64,000 nt of DNA from NCBI RefSeq assembly GCF_000757725.1, contig NZ_JJMU01000066.1:1-64000 (forward strand), in the 5' to 3' direction. The position numbers and the translations under genes were made by a program. This document shows, in pieces, positions 24,742-34,029 of the stretch; position 1 is the first letter of the stretch, and the number at the start of each line of letters is the position of its first letter. The DNA comes from Sphingobacterium deserti. GTDB taxonomy: Bacteria; Bacteroidota; Bacteroidia; Sphingobacteriales; Sphingobacteriaceae. The notes under the pieces are model-generated. The model worked only from the letters and a program-made list of their open reading frames with translations, was not told the DNA's origin and did not search any database.

Positions 24742-26985
24742 ATGCGCAACAAAAAAACAGTAATAGTTTCGAATCGGTTACCGGTAAGAGTAGAAAGACG
24801 TAATGATGAACTTCACTTCATTCCGAGTGAAGGTGGACTAGCGACAGGGCTAGGATCGATCTACCAACAAGAAGGAAATATTTGGGTTGGCTGGCCTGGC
24901 TTTGTGCCAGAGAATGAATATGAAGAGGCCATTACCCGTGAAAAACTTGCGGAGTTAAATTTGGTTCCCGTCTTCTTAACGGAAGATGAATTGCAGGGTT
25001 ATTACGAAGGTTTCTCAAATGAAGTTCTTTGGCCCATCTTTCACTATCGTTTATCATATGCTGTATACACCACTGAAAATTGGCATACTTACCAGGAGGT
25101 GAACCGTAAGTTTGCAGCTGTCGTCAATCAACAAAGTCCGAGCGAAAAGGATGAGGTATGGATTCACGATTATCAGCTTATGCTACTTCCGCAGCTTGTC
25201 CGTGAGCAACATCCTGACATTGCCATTGGCTACTTCCAGCATATCCCCTTCCCGCCCGACGAAGTATTTAGAAGCATTCCTTGGCGCGATGAATTGATAA
25301 AAGGTGTGCTCGGCGCAGATTTGGTTGCGTTTCATACATACAATGATAGTCAGCATTTTTTAAACGCATGTACACACCTACTAGGACTACCGATACAAAA
25401 TAATAGCCTTCATGTAGATGGGCGAAGTGTTTATGCGGAAGTGTATCCGATGGGAATAGACTTCGAAAAATTCAGCGCCCTTGCAGCAAGCGAAGCTATT
25501 CGCGATCGCGCAAAAGAGATCAGAAATTATTACAAAGACCGAAAATTTATCCTGAGCATTGACCGATTGGATTATAGCAAGGGAATAATAGAAAGATTAC
25601 AAGCCTTTGAGAGCCTGTTAAAAGAATATCCCGAACTTCGTGAAAAGGTTGTGTTGTACATGTTGGTGGTGCCATCTCGGGATACCGTGCCGCAATATCG
25701 GCTACTGCGCGACGAAATTGATCGTGCTGTTGGGCACATTAATTCGATATATGGCGTCAATGAATGGCAACCTATCGCTTACTACTATAATTCGTTTCCA
25801 GTTGAAGAGCTGTCTGCACTTTATGTCGCGGCAGACGTATGCTTAGTTACTCCTATACGTGATGGAATGAATCTAGTTTGCAAAGAATATGTTGCGAGTA
25901 AAGAGCATACGGATGGGGTTTTGATATTGAGTGAACTTGCAGGAGCATCGAAAGAGTTGCTGGAAGCGATTCAAGTAAACCCAAATTCAATCGATCAGAT
26001 ACGAGAAGCACTCAAAACCGCTATTGAAATGCCAATGCAGGAGCAACGCGAGCGGATGCAAGACAGTATTGAGATCGTAAAAAAATTCAATGTGAGACAT
26101 TGGGTTAAGATCTTTTTCAACCGTCTGCACGAGATTAAAACCATTCAAAAGCAAGAAATGGCACGAAGAGTAAGATCTGAAGTGAAAGAAAACATCTCGG
26201 AGCGATATCGTTCAGCTCAGCGCAGGTTATTTTTTCTAGACTACGATGGTACGCTTATTGGTTTTCATAAAGATGCGGATGCTGCTTCACCAACGGAATC
26301 GCTATACAGAACGTTGGAGATGCTCCAAAGCAATCCAGCAAACCAAATTGTAATTATTAGCGGGCGCCCGCACGAAACATTAGATCGTTGGTTTGGTAAG
26401 AAAGAATATTTTCTAGTTGCGGAACACGGTGCCTGGAGCAACTACCCACATCGGGAATGGCACGGAAAAAGCCACATCTCTACCCGTTGGAAGATCCCTG
26501 TCAAACATATTATGAACAAGTTTGCCAACCGAACAGCTGGGGCTATAGTCGAAGAAAAAACATATTCTTTGGCATGGCATTATAGAAAAACACAAACCGG
26601 TTTAGGACATTTAAGATCACAGGAATTAGTCGACAGCCTTCGTTATCTAATCCCGCATCATGGCTTGCAATTGCTCTTAGGAGATAAAGTTATCGAAGTT
26701 AAAAGCAGCGAACTAAATAAGGGAAAGGCGGCAAAAGAGGTTGTTGCCCACTATAAGCCTGATTTTATATTTGCTATTGGCGACGATGCTACAGACGAAG
26801 ATATGTTTTTAGAGCTTCCTGAAGAAGCAATTACAGTGAAGGTAGGTAATAAAAAATCGGCAGCGCAATATTATGTAGAAAGTCAGGAAGAGGCCGTTAG
26901 CCTTATTGACTATTTTGCCACGTCAAATCTTGATCTAGAAAATGAAACCTCAACAAATGCTCAGAATCCAAAAATTATAACATGA
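24742..26985 (+). CDS. otsAB: bifunctional trehalose-6-phosphate synthase/phosphatase
   Basis: The 747-residue protein joins a GT20 synthase (about 1-470) and a HAD-type phosphatase (about 495-735). Synthase motifs include SNRLPVRVERR near the start, EGGLATGL, WIHDYQLMLLPQLVRE near residue 140, HIPFPPDEVFRSIPW and SIDRLDYSKGIIERLQAF. The phosphatase has the HAD nucleophile motif FFLDYDGTLIGF near 500, IISGRPHETLDRWF, and IGDDATDEDMF near 680. The enzyme makes trehalose from UDP-glucose and glucose-6-phosphate through trehalose-6-phosphate. Its stop overlaps the start of the GH15 gene by ATGA. The fused form is known in Bacteroidota and yeast-like TPS/TPP. I give the symbol as descriptive only. 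Confidence 0.95.
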   Translation: MRNKKTVIVSNRLPVRVERRNDELHFIPSEGGLATGLGSIYQQEGNIWVGWPGFVPENEYEEAITREKLAELNLVPVFLTEDELQGYYEGFSNEVLWPIFHYRLSYAVYTTENWHTYQEVNRKFAAVVNQQSPSEKDEVWIHDYQLMLLPQLVREQHPDIAIGYFQHIPFPPDEVFRSIPWRDELIKGVLGADLVAFHTYNDSQHFLNACTHLLGLPIQNNSLHVDGRSVYAEVYPMGIDFEKFSALAASEAIRDRAKEIRNYYKDRKFILSIDRLDYSKGIIERLQAFESLLKEYPELREKVVLYMLVVPSRDTVPQYRLLRDEIDRAVGHINSIYGVNEWQPIAYYYNSFPVEELSALYVAADVCLVTPIRDGMNLVCKEYVASKEHTDGVLILSELAGASKELLEAIQVNPNSIDQIREALKTAIEMPMQEQRERMQDSIEIVKKFNVRHWVKIFFNRLHEIKTIQKQEMARRVRSEVKENISERYRSAQRRLFFLDYDGTLIGFHKDADAASPTESLYRTLEMLQSNPANQIVIISGRPHETLDRWFGKKEYFLVAEHGAWSNYPHREWHGKSHISTRWKIPVKHIMNKFANRTAGAIVEEKTYSLAWHYRKTQTGLGHLRSQELVDSLRYLIPHHGLQLLLGDKVIEVKSSELNKGKAAKEVVAHYKPDFIFAIGDDATDEDMFLELPEEAITVKVGNKKSAAQYYVESQEEAVSLIDYFATSNLDLENETSTNAQNPKIIT

Positions 26986-28796
26986 ATAGAGAGAAAAAAC
27001 ATGTCTACAACACGGGCATAATAGGTAATTGCGCGTATATCGCCCATGTCGATAAATCTACAAACATTAGTTGGCTGTGCTGGCCATCTTTTCAGGACAC
27101 GTTCGTTTTCGGTGGCCTGCTTGATAAAGGTCTTGGCGGTGAGTTTTCGGTGTTGCCAAGCACGCCATCCGTAAGCACTTCACAGCACTACGTCGAGAAT
27201 ACCAATATTCTTGCTACGGTAGTGGAGTCAGAGGGCGGTACCTACAAAGTGACAGATTTTGCGCCACGTTTTGAGCAATATGAACGCTACTACAAGCCGC
27301 TCATGCTCATCCGTAAAATAGAGCCCGTATCCGGCCATCCAAAAATCCGCGTGAAGTGTGACCCGGTATTCAACTACGGACAACAATCTTTCGAAAAGTC
27401 AAGAGGGAGCAATCATATTCAGTTTGAACGCGGAGATGTCAAAATGCGTTTAGCTACTAATATGCCTATCAGTCATTTTTTTGACGACGATCTGCCTTAT
27501 GTATTGAGCAAACCTATCTATCTGATACTTACCTACGGTAGCCCATTTGAGGCGCCTATAGAACGTACAGCGGAAGACTTCCTGAAGCGCACGAAACAAT
27601 ACTGGCGAAAGTGGGTGAAAAATGCCTCCATCCCTTCGTTCTATCAAAAAGAGGTTATTCGTTCGTCACTGGTTCTGAAGCTGCATCAATACGAGGACAC
27701 CGGTGCCATTATCGCAGCAAGCACGACAAGCTTACCGGAATTTCCCGGCTCGGGGCGAAACTGGGATTATAGGTACTGTTGGCTTCGCGATAGTTACTAC
27801 GTTCTGCAAGCTCTTAGCCATATCGGGCATTTTGAAGAGATGGAACGTTATGCTTCGTATATAGCCAATATCACGCAAACCGATAGAGGCCGGTTACAGC
27901 CGTTATACGGCATTATGGGCCAGCATCAACTGGATGAATATACGCTGGATTACCTAGAAGGATACATGGGCAACAGACCCATAAGAGTAGGTAATCAGGC
28001 TTCAGAACACATCCAAAATGACGTATACGGCCAGGCACTAATTGCGCTGCTTCCGCTCTTTACGGACCACCGCTTTCGTCATCAAAATCTAGCTTTTACG
28101 AAAGATTGGACAAACTTTATTTTAGACAAAATAGAGGCAACTATCGATGAAAAGGATGCTGGGATTTGGGAATTCCGGAACTTCGAAAATCGACATTGCT
28201 ATTCTAATTTGTTCCAATGGGCGGGTGCTACGGCGGCTTTGAAAATTGCAAAGCAATACAATTTGGCAGATATGGCAGCAAAAGCAATAAGTCTGCGCGA
28301 GAAGGCAGCCGCGCATATCGAAAGCTGCTATGACGCGCAGAAAGAAGTGTACACGAATGCTGTGGAAAGCGGTAATCTTGATGCATCTACGCTGCAGCTG
28401 ATCATGATGAACTATCTGGACCCGTCGAGCCATCGTGCAAAGATGCATTTAGAACAATTGGAAAAGGAGCTCAAGGGCGAGCATGGCTTGTTTTATCGTT
28501 ACTTACATACGGATGATTTTGGCAAGCCGAAAGCTACATTCTTGGTTTGTGCTTTTTGGTATGTCGAGGCTTTGGCCTGCGTTGGTCGTTTGGATGAAGC
28601 GCAAGAGGTATTTAAGCAGTTGCTCTCTTTTGGAAACCATTTGATGCTTTTTAGTGAAGATGTTAACGAGTCAGACGGTAGCCAGTGGGGTAACTTTCCG
28701 CAAGCCTATAGTCATGTTGGGTTGGTCAATGCAGCCTACAGGATCTCAATGAAACTGGATAGCCCAGCATTCTTTGACAGCCTTTACGAACAATAA
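26982..28796 (+). CDS. glycoside hydrolase family 15 protein (trehalase or glucoamylase type)
   Basis: This 604-residue cytosolic protein begins with GIIGNCAYIAHVDKSTNISWLCWP and has the family 15 (alpha/alpha)6 core: GRNWDYRYCWLRDSYY near residue 250, DAGIWEFRNFENRHCYS near 388 with the general-acid Glu, and LFSEDVNESDGSQWGNFPQAYSHVGL near 555 with the second Glu. The family contains trehalases and glucoamylases; coupling by a 4-base ATGA overlap to the trehalose synthase gene suggests trehalose as substrate or a related glucan. The reaction itself cannot be read from the sequence. A strong terminator follows. Confidence 0.9.
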   Translation: MNREKKHVYNTGIIGNCAYIAHVDKSTNISWLCWPSFQDTFVFGGLLDKGLGGEFSVLPSTPSVSTSQHYVENTNILATVVESEGGTYKVTDFAPRFEQYERYYKPLMLIRKIEPVSGHPKIRVKCDPVFNYGQQSFEKSRGSNHIQFERGDVKMRLATNMPISHFFDDDLPYVLSKPIYLILTYGSPFEAPIERTAEDFLKRTKQYWRKWVKNASIPSFYQKEVIRSSLVLKLHQYEDTGAIIAASTTSLPEFPGSGRNWDYRYCWLRDSYYVLQALSHIGHFEEMERYASYIANITQTDRGRLQPLYGIMGQHQLDEYTLDYLEGYMGNRPIRVGNQASEHIQNDVYGQALIALLPLFTDHRFRHQNLAFTKDWTNFILDKIEATIDEKDAGIWEFRNFENRHCYSNLFQWAGATAALKIAKQYNLADMAAKAISLREKAAAHIESCYDAQKEVYTNAVESGNLDASTLQLIMMNYLDPSSHRAKMHLEQLEKELKGEHGLFYRYLHTDDFGKPKATFLVCAFWYVEALACVGRLDEAQEVFKQLLSFGNHLMLFSEDVNESDGSQWGNFPQAYSHVGLVNAAYRISMKLDSPAFFDSLYEQ

Positions 28797-28818
28797 ATAT
28801 CAATTGCATATAAAAACA

Positions 28819-28847
28819 AAAAGCGGACACAATACGGTCCGCTTTTT
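28819..28847. terminator. bidirectional terminator
   Basis: AAAAGCGGAC pairs with GTCCGCTTTT around a short loop, with a T run on the plus strand and an A run before it, so it works for both the GH15 gene and the convergent small membrane protein gene. Confidence 0.85.
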
Positions 28848-28864
28848 TCGTGTTATCAATTATT

Positions 28865-29050
28865 TTACTTCCCGTAAAAAAATAAGAAGTATACCAAAGC
28901 TAAGACAGCTACAGCTGCGACTATCGTCCACGCAATGGTTTTACCAGCAGGTTTATCGTTAACCTCCTCTTGTGCTGGACGCGGAACTTCCTTACGTGGC
29001 GTGTCATCCCTTGGCTCTTCCGGATCGTAAATGTTTGTCTTTTCTTCCAT
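28865..29050 (-). CDS. small single-pass membrane protein
   Basis: A 61-residue protein with a charged N-terminus (MEEKTNIYDPEEPRDD, then PRKEVPRPAQEE) and one C-terminal membrane segment (KTIAWTIVAAVAVLALVYFL), ending in FFYGK. Such tail-anchored peptides are common in Sphingobacteriaceae and their role is unknown. It sits between the trehalose operon's terminator and a 314-base intergenic region. Confidence 0.7.
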   Translation of the reverse strand: MEEKTNIYDPEEPRDDTPRKEVPRPAQEEVNDKPAGKTIAWTIVAAVAVLALVYFLFFYGK

Positions 29051-29364
29051 ATTGATTATAATTTAGTGAATGTATACTTTCCCCTTTATCCAATATCTAC
29101 TTGTATCATGGGATCGGCATTACGTTTATAGTATAAAAACACCGCGTCGCAACCGATGTTCTAATGTATCGAAGAAAACGTATAAATACGCACCGTTAAC
29201 TGCGTAGTAGTACAGTGGCCCGGCTTTTAGTACATCCAACATGTTTTTCGACCAAAAATTGCGTGCTGCAAAAGCCGTATTCGACGAGCAAACGATCAGC
29301 CCACGATGTATGTTATTAGGATAGTTTAAAATGCAAATTTCTATTTGCTTAAATCGAATGAATC
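29051..29364. other. intergenic region upstream of the topoisomerase operon
   Basis: It holds divergent promoters in principle. A 27-codon plus-strand frame at 29241-29324 (MFFDQKLRAAKAVFDEQTI) reads like protein, but is too short to support as a gene. Confidence 0.35.
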
Positions 29365-29613
29365 ATGGCAAAGAGCAAAAATCCACATATCAAAAATGAA
29401 GCGCAATATTCCGCTTTGCGAGAGCAGGGCGCTAGTAAGGAGAAGGCGGCACGCATAGCTAATAGTAAGAACGCAAGCAAAATGGGCGGGCACGCTTCGA
29501 AGCTGGACGAGAGAACAGTGAAAGAACTGTTGGAGGAAGCGAAAAATTTAGGTATAGCAAACCGTCACAAAATGAAAAAACAAGATCTTATAAACGCTAT
29601 CAGAAATCATTAA
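29365..29613 (+). CDS. small SAP/Rho-N-type DNA-binding protein (DUF7218-like)
   Basis: The 82-residue protein starts with KNPHIKNEAQYSALREQG and KEKAARIANSKN, the DUF7218-type N-terminus, and ends with a SAP/Rho-N-like helix-extension-helix (LDERTVKELLEEAKNLGIANRHKMKKQDLINAIRN). SAP domains bind nucleic acid. It lies three bases before the topoisomerase IB gene, so the two are probably co-translated and may act together on DNA topology under stress; this is inference. Confidence 0.85.
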   Translation: MAKSKNPHIKNEAQYSALREQGASKEKAARIANSKNASKMGGHASKLDERTVKELLEEAKNLGIANRHKMKKQDLINAIRNH

Positions 29614-29616
29614 AAG

Positions 29617-30666
29617 ATGTCAGAAATTGGAGAAGGAAATGAGCAGGTAGTGCTACAGCAGATTGGATTGCGCTATGTATCTTGCAATGATAAAGGATAT
29701 TGCAGGGTAGCGGAAGGTAAGCATTTTCGTTACCTCGATCATAAGGGTAACGAAATTAGCAACGAGACGGTGCTAAAACGCATTCAGACACTCGTTTTGC
29801 CTCCGGCATGGACGGATGTTTGGATTTGTGCCAATGCAAATGGCCATCTGCAAGCTACTGGAGTAGATGTGCGTGGCCGAAAGCAATATAGATACCATGC
29901 AAAATGGACATCAATACGTAGCGAGAAGAAATTTACCGACCTCCATGTATTTGGAGCGAAGCTACCCCTATTAAAGAAAGCCGTGCTCAAAGATCTTCGT
30001 AAGCGAAGCCTTTCGCGGGAAAAAGTATGTGCGGTCGCGGTTTCCGTTATGCAGAAAACATCCTTCCGAGCGGGAAATAGCATTTATCAAAAAACAAACG
30101 GGTCTTATGGTTTGACAACTTTAAAAAATAAGCATGTAAAGCAGATTTCTACTAATAAATTGTTTTTTAAATTCGTAGGAAAAAAAGGCGTTGTTCAGCA
30201 GACATACCTACAGGAAAAGACATTGATCAAAATGCTTCTTAAAGTGAAAGATTTACCGGGGCAACGTATATTTCAATATGTAGACGATGAAGGCGAAATA
30301 CGTGCACTGGAATCCGGCGACATAAATGGATATTTAAAAGAGGTAATGGGTATCAATGCCAGCTGCAAAAGTTTTCGCACGTGGAATGCATGCCTAATGG
30401 CTTTAAAGTTCCTTATCGCGCAGCCTGTTCCCGTAACGGTTGCAGAACGAAAGAAAAATGTTTTGGCAGTTATTGATCAGGTAGCTGCGGTGTTGGGTAA
30501 TACGCGGGCTGTCACGAGATCGCATTACATACACCCAAGTATACTTGAGGCTTATGAAAATGCAGAATTAAATTCTTGGATAGGGCGTATGAAAAAGAAA
30601 GAAACAGATTTAGATACGCGCAATCTTGAAAAAAAACTATTGCAAATTTTAAAGGCTAAAATATAG
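29617..30666 (+). CDS. DNA topoisomerase IB (poxvirus-like)
   Basis: The 349-residue protein shows the catalytic residues of bacterial type IB topoisomerases: Arg in SFRAGNSIYQKTNGSYGLTT (near 150), Lys in KFVGKKGV (near 188), Arg in KSFRTWNACLMALKF (near 250) and the nucleophile Tyr in TRSHYIHPSILEAYE (near 304). The enzyme nicks and reseals one DNA strand through a 3'-phosphotyrosine to relax supercoils. An N-terminal beta-rich domain holds LPPAWTDVWICANANGHLQATG. It is translationally close to the SAP protein gene upstream. These enzymes are accessory in bacteria and often clustered with stress genes. Confidence 0.95.
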   Translation: MSEIGEGNEQVVLQQIGLRYVSCNDKGYCRVAEGKHFRYLDHKGNEISNETVLKRIQTLVLPPAWTDVWICANANGHLQATGVDVRGRKQYRYHAKWTSIRSEKKFTDLHVFGAKLPLLKKAVLKDLRKRSLSREKVCAVAVSVMQKTSFRAGNSIYQKTNGSYGLTTLKNKHVKQISTNKLFFKFVGKKGVVQQTYLQEKTLIKMLLKVKDLPGQRIFQYVDDEGEIRALESGDINGYLKEVMGINASCKSFRTWNACLMALKFLIAQPVPVTVAERKKNVLAVIDQVAAVLGNTRAVTRSHYIHPSILEAYENAELNSWIGRMKKKETDLDTRNLEKKLLQILKAKI

Positions 30667-30751
30667 TCGAGCGCGACAGGCTACGCTGTTGACAGCGATT
30701 GGATACTCCCCCCACCTTTTCGTCAACTGTGACAAGAGCTAAGCATCATAT

Positions 30752-30784
30752 AAAAAAGTTCCGCTATAACTTTATAACGGAACT
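30752..30784 (-). terminator. terminator for the minus-strand DUF4142 gene
   Basis: AGTTCCG (30757-30763) pairs with CGGAACT (30778-30784), with extra pairing inside the loop. On the minus strand it is followed by six T residues. It lies about 85 bases past the stop codon of the gene ending at 30868. Confidence 0.65.
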
Positions 30785-30867
30785 AAATGTAGTTTTCAAT
30801 CTTTAAGACTTAAGAACTATTCGTTGGTTTTGTAGTATCCTCGCAAGCGAAGTATTCGCTTCGTAAT

Positions 30868-31428
30868 TTACAAAACACTGAGTGCTTCTGATACAGCCTG
30901 GCTTGCATCAACGTTTAATGCCCTCGCGCTTTCCAGATGATTTTTTAACGGTTGAATTTTCTCGCTGGCCCAAGTTTTAAGTTCGGGATCGTTAATACCG
31001 TTTTCACCTGCTCCTATTTCAAAAAGCGCAATCGCGTCCTCGTGACTTTTGATTACAACATCTTTAAAGGCTTTATTCAGATCTCCACCTGATAATTCGC
31101 CCATAGATTTTAGTATCGAGGCATGGCTTTCATCCATTTTTGTAGGAAGAACAAGTTTTTTGGCCACTGCAGCTTGCTCTATCTCTTCCAAGATTCTTTT
31201 ATGATCGGTTAGGAGCGTCTGTGCAAACTGTTTAACTTCGTCGTTTTTGGATCGCTCTATAGCCTGACTTGCTACAGCTACTTTAAAACGATTTAAGTTT
31301 ACTGCTTTATCAATAAACTGCTGATCGATCGTCTCGGTTGTTACCGTATCTTGTTGAGCATATAGGGTAGAATTTGTCATGCACAATGTACCTAGTATAC
31401 TGAAACATAGAATAAAATATTTTTTCAT
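30868..31428 (-). CDS. DUF4142 protein, periplasmic
   Basis: The 186-residue precursor has a signal peptide (cleavage near YAQQ, residue 25) without lipobox, then a DUF4142 ferritin-like helical domain: DQQFIDKAVNLNRFKVAVASQAIERSKN, VKQFAQTLLTDHKRILEEIEQAA, LNKAFKDVVIKSHEDAIALFE, and NHLESARALN. Conserved His residues in the DHK and SHED motifs are present. The family is found in many soil bacteria near stress genes, function unknown. A lipoprotein homologue lies at 62104-62694. Confidence 0.85.
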   Translation of the reverse strand: MKKYFILCFSILGTLCMTNSTLYAQQDTVTTETIDQQFIDKAVNLNRFKVAVASQAIERSKNDEVKQFAQTLLTDHKRILEEIEQAAVAKKLVLPTKMDESHASILKSMGELSGGDLNKAFKDVVIKSHEDAIALFEIGAGENGINDPELKTWASEKIQPLKNHLESARALNVDASQAVSEALSVL

Positions 31429-31863
31429 ATTACATTCGTTTAAGGGTTTAATTATTTATCGTGTTATGATTAACGTTTCAAATTAATCGTTTCTTGTTTT
31501 CTCATTTCAATAAAGACTACCTAAAGCTTCAGTTCACCACTTATCGAATTGACGAACATTGCGTTAACAAGCATCAACTTATGTCATGTGTCTCAACAAT
31601 AGAATGCTTATTAGAAGATGTTTGTTGGCGGAAATTACAATTAGGGTATTTAAACAAGCGGCATAAGTATCTATTCGTTTTGTGTATTCAACCTTAAGCT
31701 GCCGCATATACCGGGGTTAGCGATGCTAATTATTCATCTTGATCGGCCGTTCTTTAGCAAAATTGGTTTGAGGTGTGAACGACCGGGTATTTAGGGTAAG
31801 CATTACCGTATTTAACAACGCAACTATTGTAAGGTGAACGACGTTATACCCATAAAAAACGCG
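31429..31863. other. divergent intergenic region
   Basis: About 435 bases with the promoters of the DUF4142 gene (minus) and of the acidic protein (plus). Only short frames without resemblance to known proteins are present. Confidence 0.4.
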
Positions 31864-32193
31864 ATGACAAATTACCATTTTAGCACAGACATAAAAACGA
31901 ATCCACTTTCATTATTAGGAGTAGAAACATTTGCACTCGATTTATTGTCCACAGTTTCCAATCTCTCTGGTGATTACGACGGCACATCCGCTCCTCCAAA
32001 TCGTGAGCGGGAAGCGCCTGATATGGATCCAGAAATCCCCGACAAACCTGAGATCGATGAAATTGAAGAAAACGAGCCAATGGAACAGCCGGATATCGAC
32101 CCTTTGGAGCGCCCAGAGCCGGATATTGACGAAATTGAGCACGATGAGGCGGAACCTGAGATAAATAACCGGAGAGTTGGCAATAGTAACTAA
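31864..32193 (+). CDS. acidic Asp/Glu/Pro-repeat protein
   Basis: The ATG at 31864 gives 109 residues; a GTG at 31834 is the other possible start. After about 40 ordinary residues the protein is low-complexity and highly acidic, with imperfect repeats of the form PEIDEIEENEP, QPDIDPLERPEPDIDEIEHDE. It has no signal peptide or membrane segment. Such sequences are likely disordered and could act as an acid shield or bind cations or basic proteins. No family recognised. Its gene is 82 bases upstream of the DJ-1/PfpI gene. Confidence 0.55.
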   Translation: MTNYHFSTDIKTNPLSLLGVETFALDLLSTVSNLSGDYDGTSAPPNREREAPDMDPEIPDKPEIDEIEENEPMEQPDIDPLERPEPDIDEIEHDEAEPEINNRRVGNSN

Positions 32194-32275
32194 CGACCCT
32201 TCTTAACGTGCTTGCATTTTTGAAAAACTATTTCAGCGTTCAACTGTCTATAAGCAAAAGGACTAAAAGATAATT

Positions 32276-32836
32276 ATGTTTACTATTGCAATCCTAATTT
32301 CCGATGGTTTCGACGAATGGGCAGTAAAGGGATCGAAACCTTTCTTTAAAGCTCATAATTTTAAAACGCATCTTATTTCTCCGAAAGATGGAGAGTTTGT
32401 TCGCTCTTGGACCTATAAGGACTGGGGCTCCTCATACGCGATCGATAGGCATATTAAAAAGGCGGATCCGAAATTATATGATGCTCTTTTAATGCCGGGT
32501 GGTGCTTTGAGCGTAGATAATCTACGGACAAATGCTGAGGTATTAGCATTTGTAGATCATTTTATAAAGGAGCAGAAGCCTATTGGTACGTTGTGCCATG
32601 GAATCTGGCCTTTGGTAGAACTTGGATTCGTTGCCGATCGAAAACTTACATCGGTCAAGACGATAAAAACAGATATCGACAACGCGGGTGGTATTTGGAT
32701 TAATGAATCATCTGTTCGTGATGGCTTGCTGGTTACCAGTCGGACGAGCGAAGATTTGGAGGAATTTCTATCGTTATTCAACAGTACGCTCGAAAGCACA
32801 CTTGCTAATGCATCAGCAAGTGAAGTTAACCGTTAG
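32276..32836 (+). CDS. DJ-1/PfpI family type 1 glutamine amidotransferase-like protein
   Basis: The 186-residue protein has the class I glutamine amidotransferase-like fold: ILISDGFDEWAV at the N-terminus (Glu of the catalytic pocket), LLMPGGALSVDNLR near residue 70, and the nucleophile elbow PIGTLCHGIWPLVE with Cys near residue 104 followed by His. The VTSRTSEDLEEFL end is typical of PfpI. Family members include proteases, deglycases and chaperones, and several are general stress proteins. Reaction here is not known. It converges with the flavin protein gene over a hairpin terminator. Confidence 0.9.
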   Translation: MFTIAILISDGFDEWAVKGSKPFFKAHNFKTHLISPKDGEFVRSWTYKDWGSSYAIDRHIKKADPKLYDALLMPGGALSVDNLRTNAEVLAFVDHFIKEQKPIGTLCHGIWPLVELGFVADRKLTSVKTIKTDIDNAGGIWINESSVRDGLLVTSRTSEDLEEFLSLFNSTLESTLANASASEVNR

Positions 32837-32926
32837 GAGCTATGCCTTGCATGGCTATTAGTTTTGGTTAGATTCAATTTTTTATTATTAAATAGTCCGC
32901 GATAGCGCGGTAGTAGTTTAAGATTT

Positions 32927-32967
32927 AAAGTCTCTCATGGCGGCTATAACCGCGCGTGAGAGACTTT
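32927..32967. terminator. bidirectional terminator
   Basis: AAAGTCTCTCA (32927-32937) pairs perfectly with TGAGAGACTTT (32957-32967), and an inner GCGG/CCGC stem (32940-32953) extends it. It sits between two convergent genes. Confidence 0.8.
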
Positions 32968-32986
32968 ATCGAAACATAATTTATTG

Positions 32987-33499
32987 CTAAATATCTATTT
33001 CACCGTGTACGCCGTCGTGATCAGGTTTCCCAGTGATCAAGGACTTTAACCCTTTGAAGGCAGCTACCGGCGCGCTATGTTTATTATCCCAATAGTGCCC
33101 TTCTAAAACTTCTACTCGAATTAGTAGGATTTTTGGATCCTCTGGACTATCGAACCAAATCTCTAACGATGGATTCCAAAGCTCATTAATCTTTTCTTGG
33201 ACATGAAGCTCATCGGCGATTCCGTAAAGATTTAAAAATCCTGCGCGTTGTCCACTTTGCATCATTAAATGTACAAAGGGGTTTTCCTCAATCTCTTCTT
33301 CTTTCTTTGTCTCGTTCGATGTCATGAACCATAAAAATCCATGATCATCCACCTGTAATATAGCCATTGGTCGTACAGACAACGGAATACCAGTCCTGAT
33401 ATCCGTACAAAAGAAACATGTTTTGGCTTCATCCGCAATTTCTCTAATCTTGGCCAAAGCATCTTTGCCCGTCAAGTTTTCTTCTCTATTTTGCTCCAT
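32987..33499 (-). CDS. pyridoxamine 5'-phosphate oxidase family, general stress protein 26-like
   Basis: The 170-residue protein has the flavin-binding split-barrel of GSP26-type proteins: DIRTGIPLSVRPMAILQVDDHGFLWFMTSNETKK in the first half, NPFVHLMMQSGQRAGFLNLYGIADE in the middle and LLIRVEVLEGHYWD near residue 125. Such proteins bind FMN or FAD and are induced by stress in other bacteria; the substrate is not known. It is the first gene of a minus-strand run? In fact it ends at the shared terminator, 68 bases downstream of the membrane protein gene at 33568. Confidence 0.9.
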   Translation of the reverse strand: MEQNREENLTGKDALAKIREIADEAKTCFFCTDIRTGIPLSVRPMAILQVDDHGFLWFMTSNETKKEEEIEENPFVHLMMQSGQRAGFLNLYGIADELHVQEKINELWNPSLEIWFDSPEDPKILLIRVEVLEGHYWDNKHSAPVAAFKGLKSLITGKPDHDGVHGEIDI

Positions 33500-33567
33500 A
33501 TTCGTTCAACGTTGTTATTTCTTGTTTAGCTTATGTGCTAACTAATTTATTCATTATTTGAGTTATG

Positions 33568-34029
33568 CTATTCACTTTCACCATTTGACGGGGACTCCTT
33601 CAAAAGTTCAGCTGCGGCCGCTGCCGCCAGTCCGCCTAGGGTATACCATGCTACGGTAAGTACCTGTGTCAATTTGGAATGATTTACGGGCTGGTCATCT
33701 AAACCAATTTTCTTTGGCAGTGCTATCGCCCCAATCCCTGCTGTAAGACCTAACCCTAAACCGCGAAGCCAGATATTCTTGGATTTGCCTTTTCCAACCG
33801 CGCTGTAATAAAATGCATTGCCAACGAAGTCGTACGCTAAGGTACTTGCATACAGTTTATTTCCAGTAGGCGGCTTGACACCCATAGCCTCACTAATTTT
33901 GACAACTCCCTCCTCTCCCAGCTCGTTGACACGAGGTGCATCTTTGATATTCTTACGAGCGAGCTCATGTATTACGTTGAGGAGAAGTGCCCCAGCAGCG
34001 CCAGCAACGATGTTTGTAGATATTTTCAT
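33568..34029 (-). CDS. hypothetical glycine/alanine-rich membrane protein
   Basis: The 153-residue protein has two or three hydrophobic segments: residues 5-22 (IVAGAAGALLLNVIHEL), a Gly-Leu-rich one near 88-103 (LGLGLTAGIGAIALP) and an Ala-rich one near 123-143 (VAWYTLGGLAAAAAAELL). The middle holds GNKLYASTLAYDFVGNAFYYSAVGKGK. It belongs to a family seen in Sphingobacteriaceae for which I know no function. It is upstream of the GSP26-like gene on the same strand, so the two may be co-transcribed. Confidence 0.7.
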   Translation of the reverse strand: MKISTNIVAGAAGALLLNVIHELARKNIKDAPRVNELGEEGVVKISEAMGVKPPTGNKLYASTLAYDFVGNAFYYSAVGKGKSKNIWLRGLGLGLTAGIGAIALPKKIGLDDQPVNHSKLTQVLTVAWYTLGGLAAAAAAELLKESPSNGESE

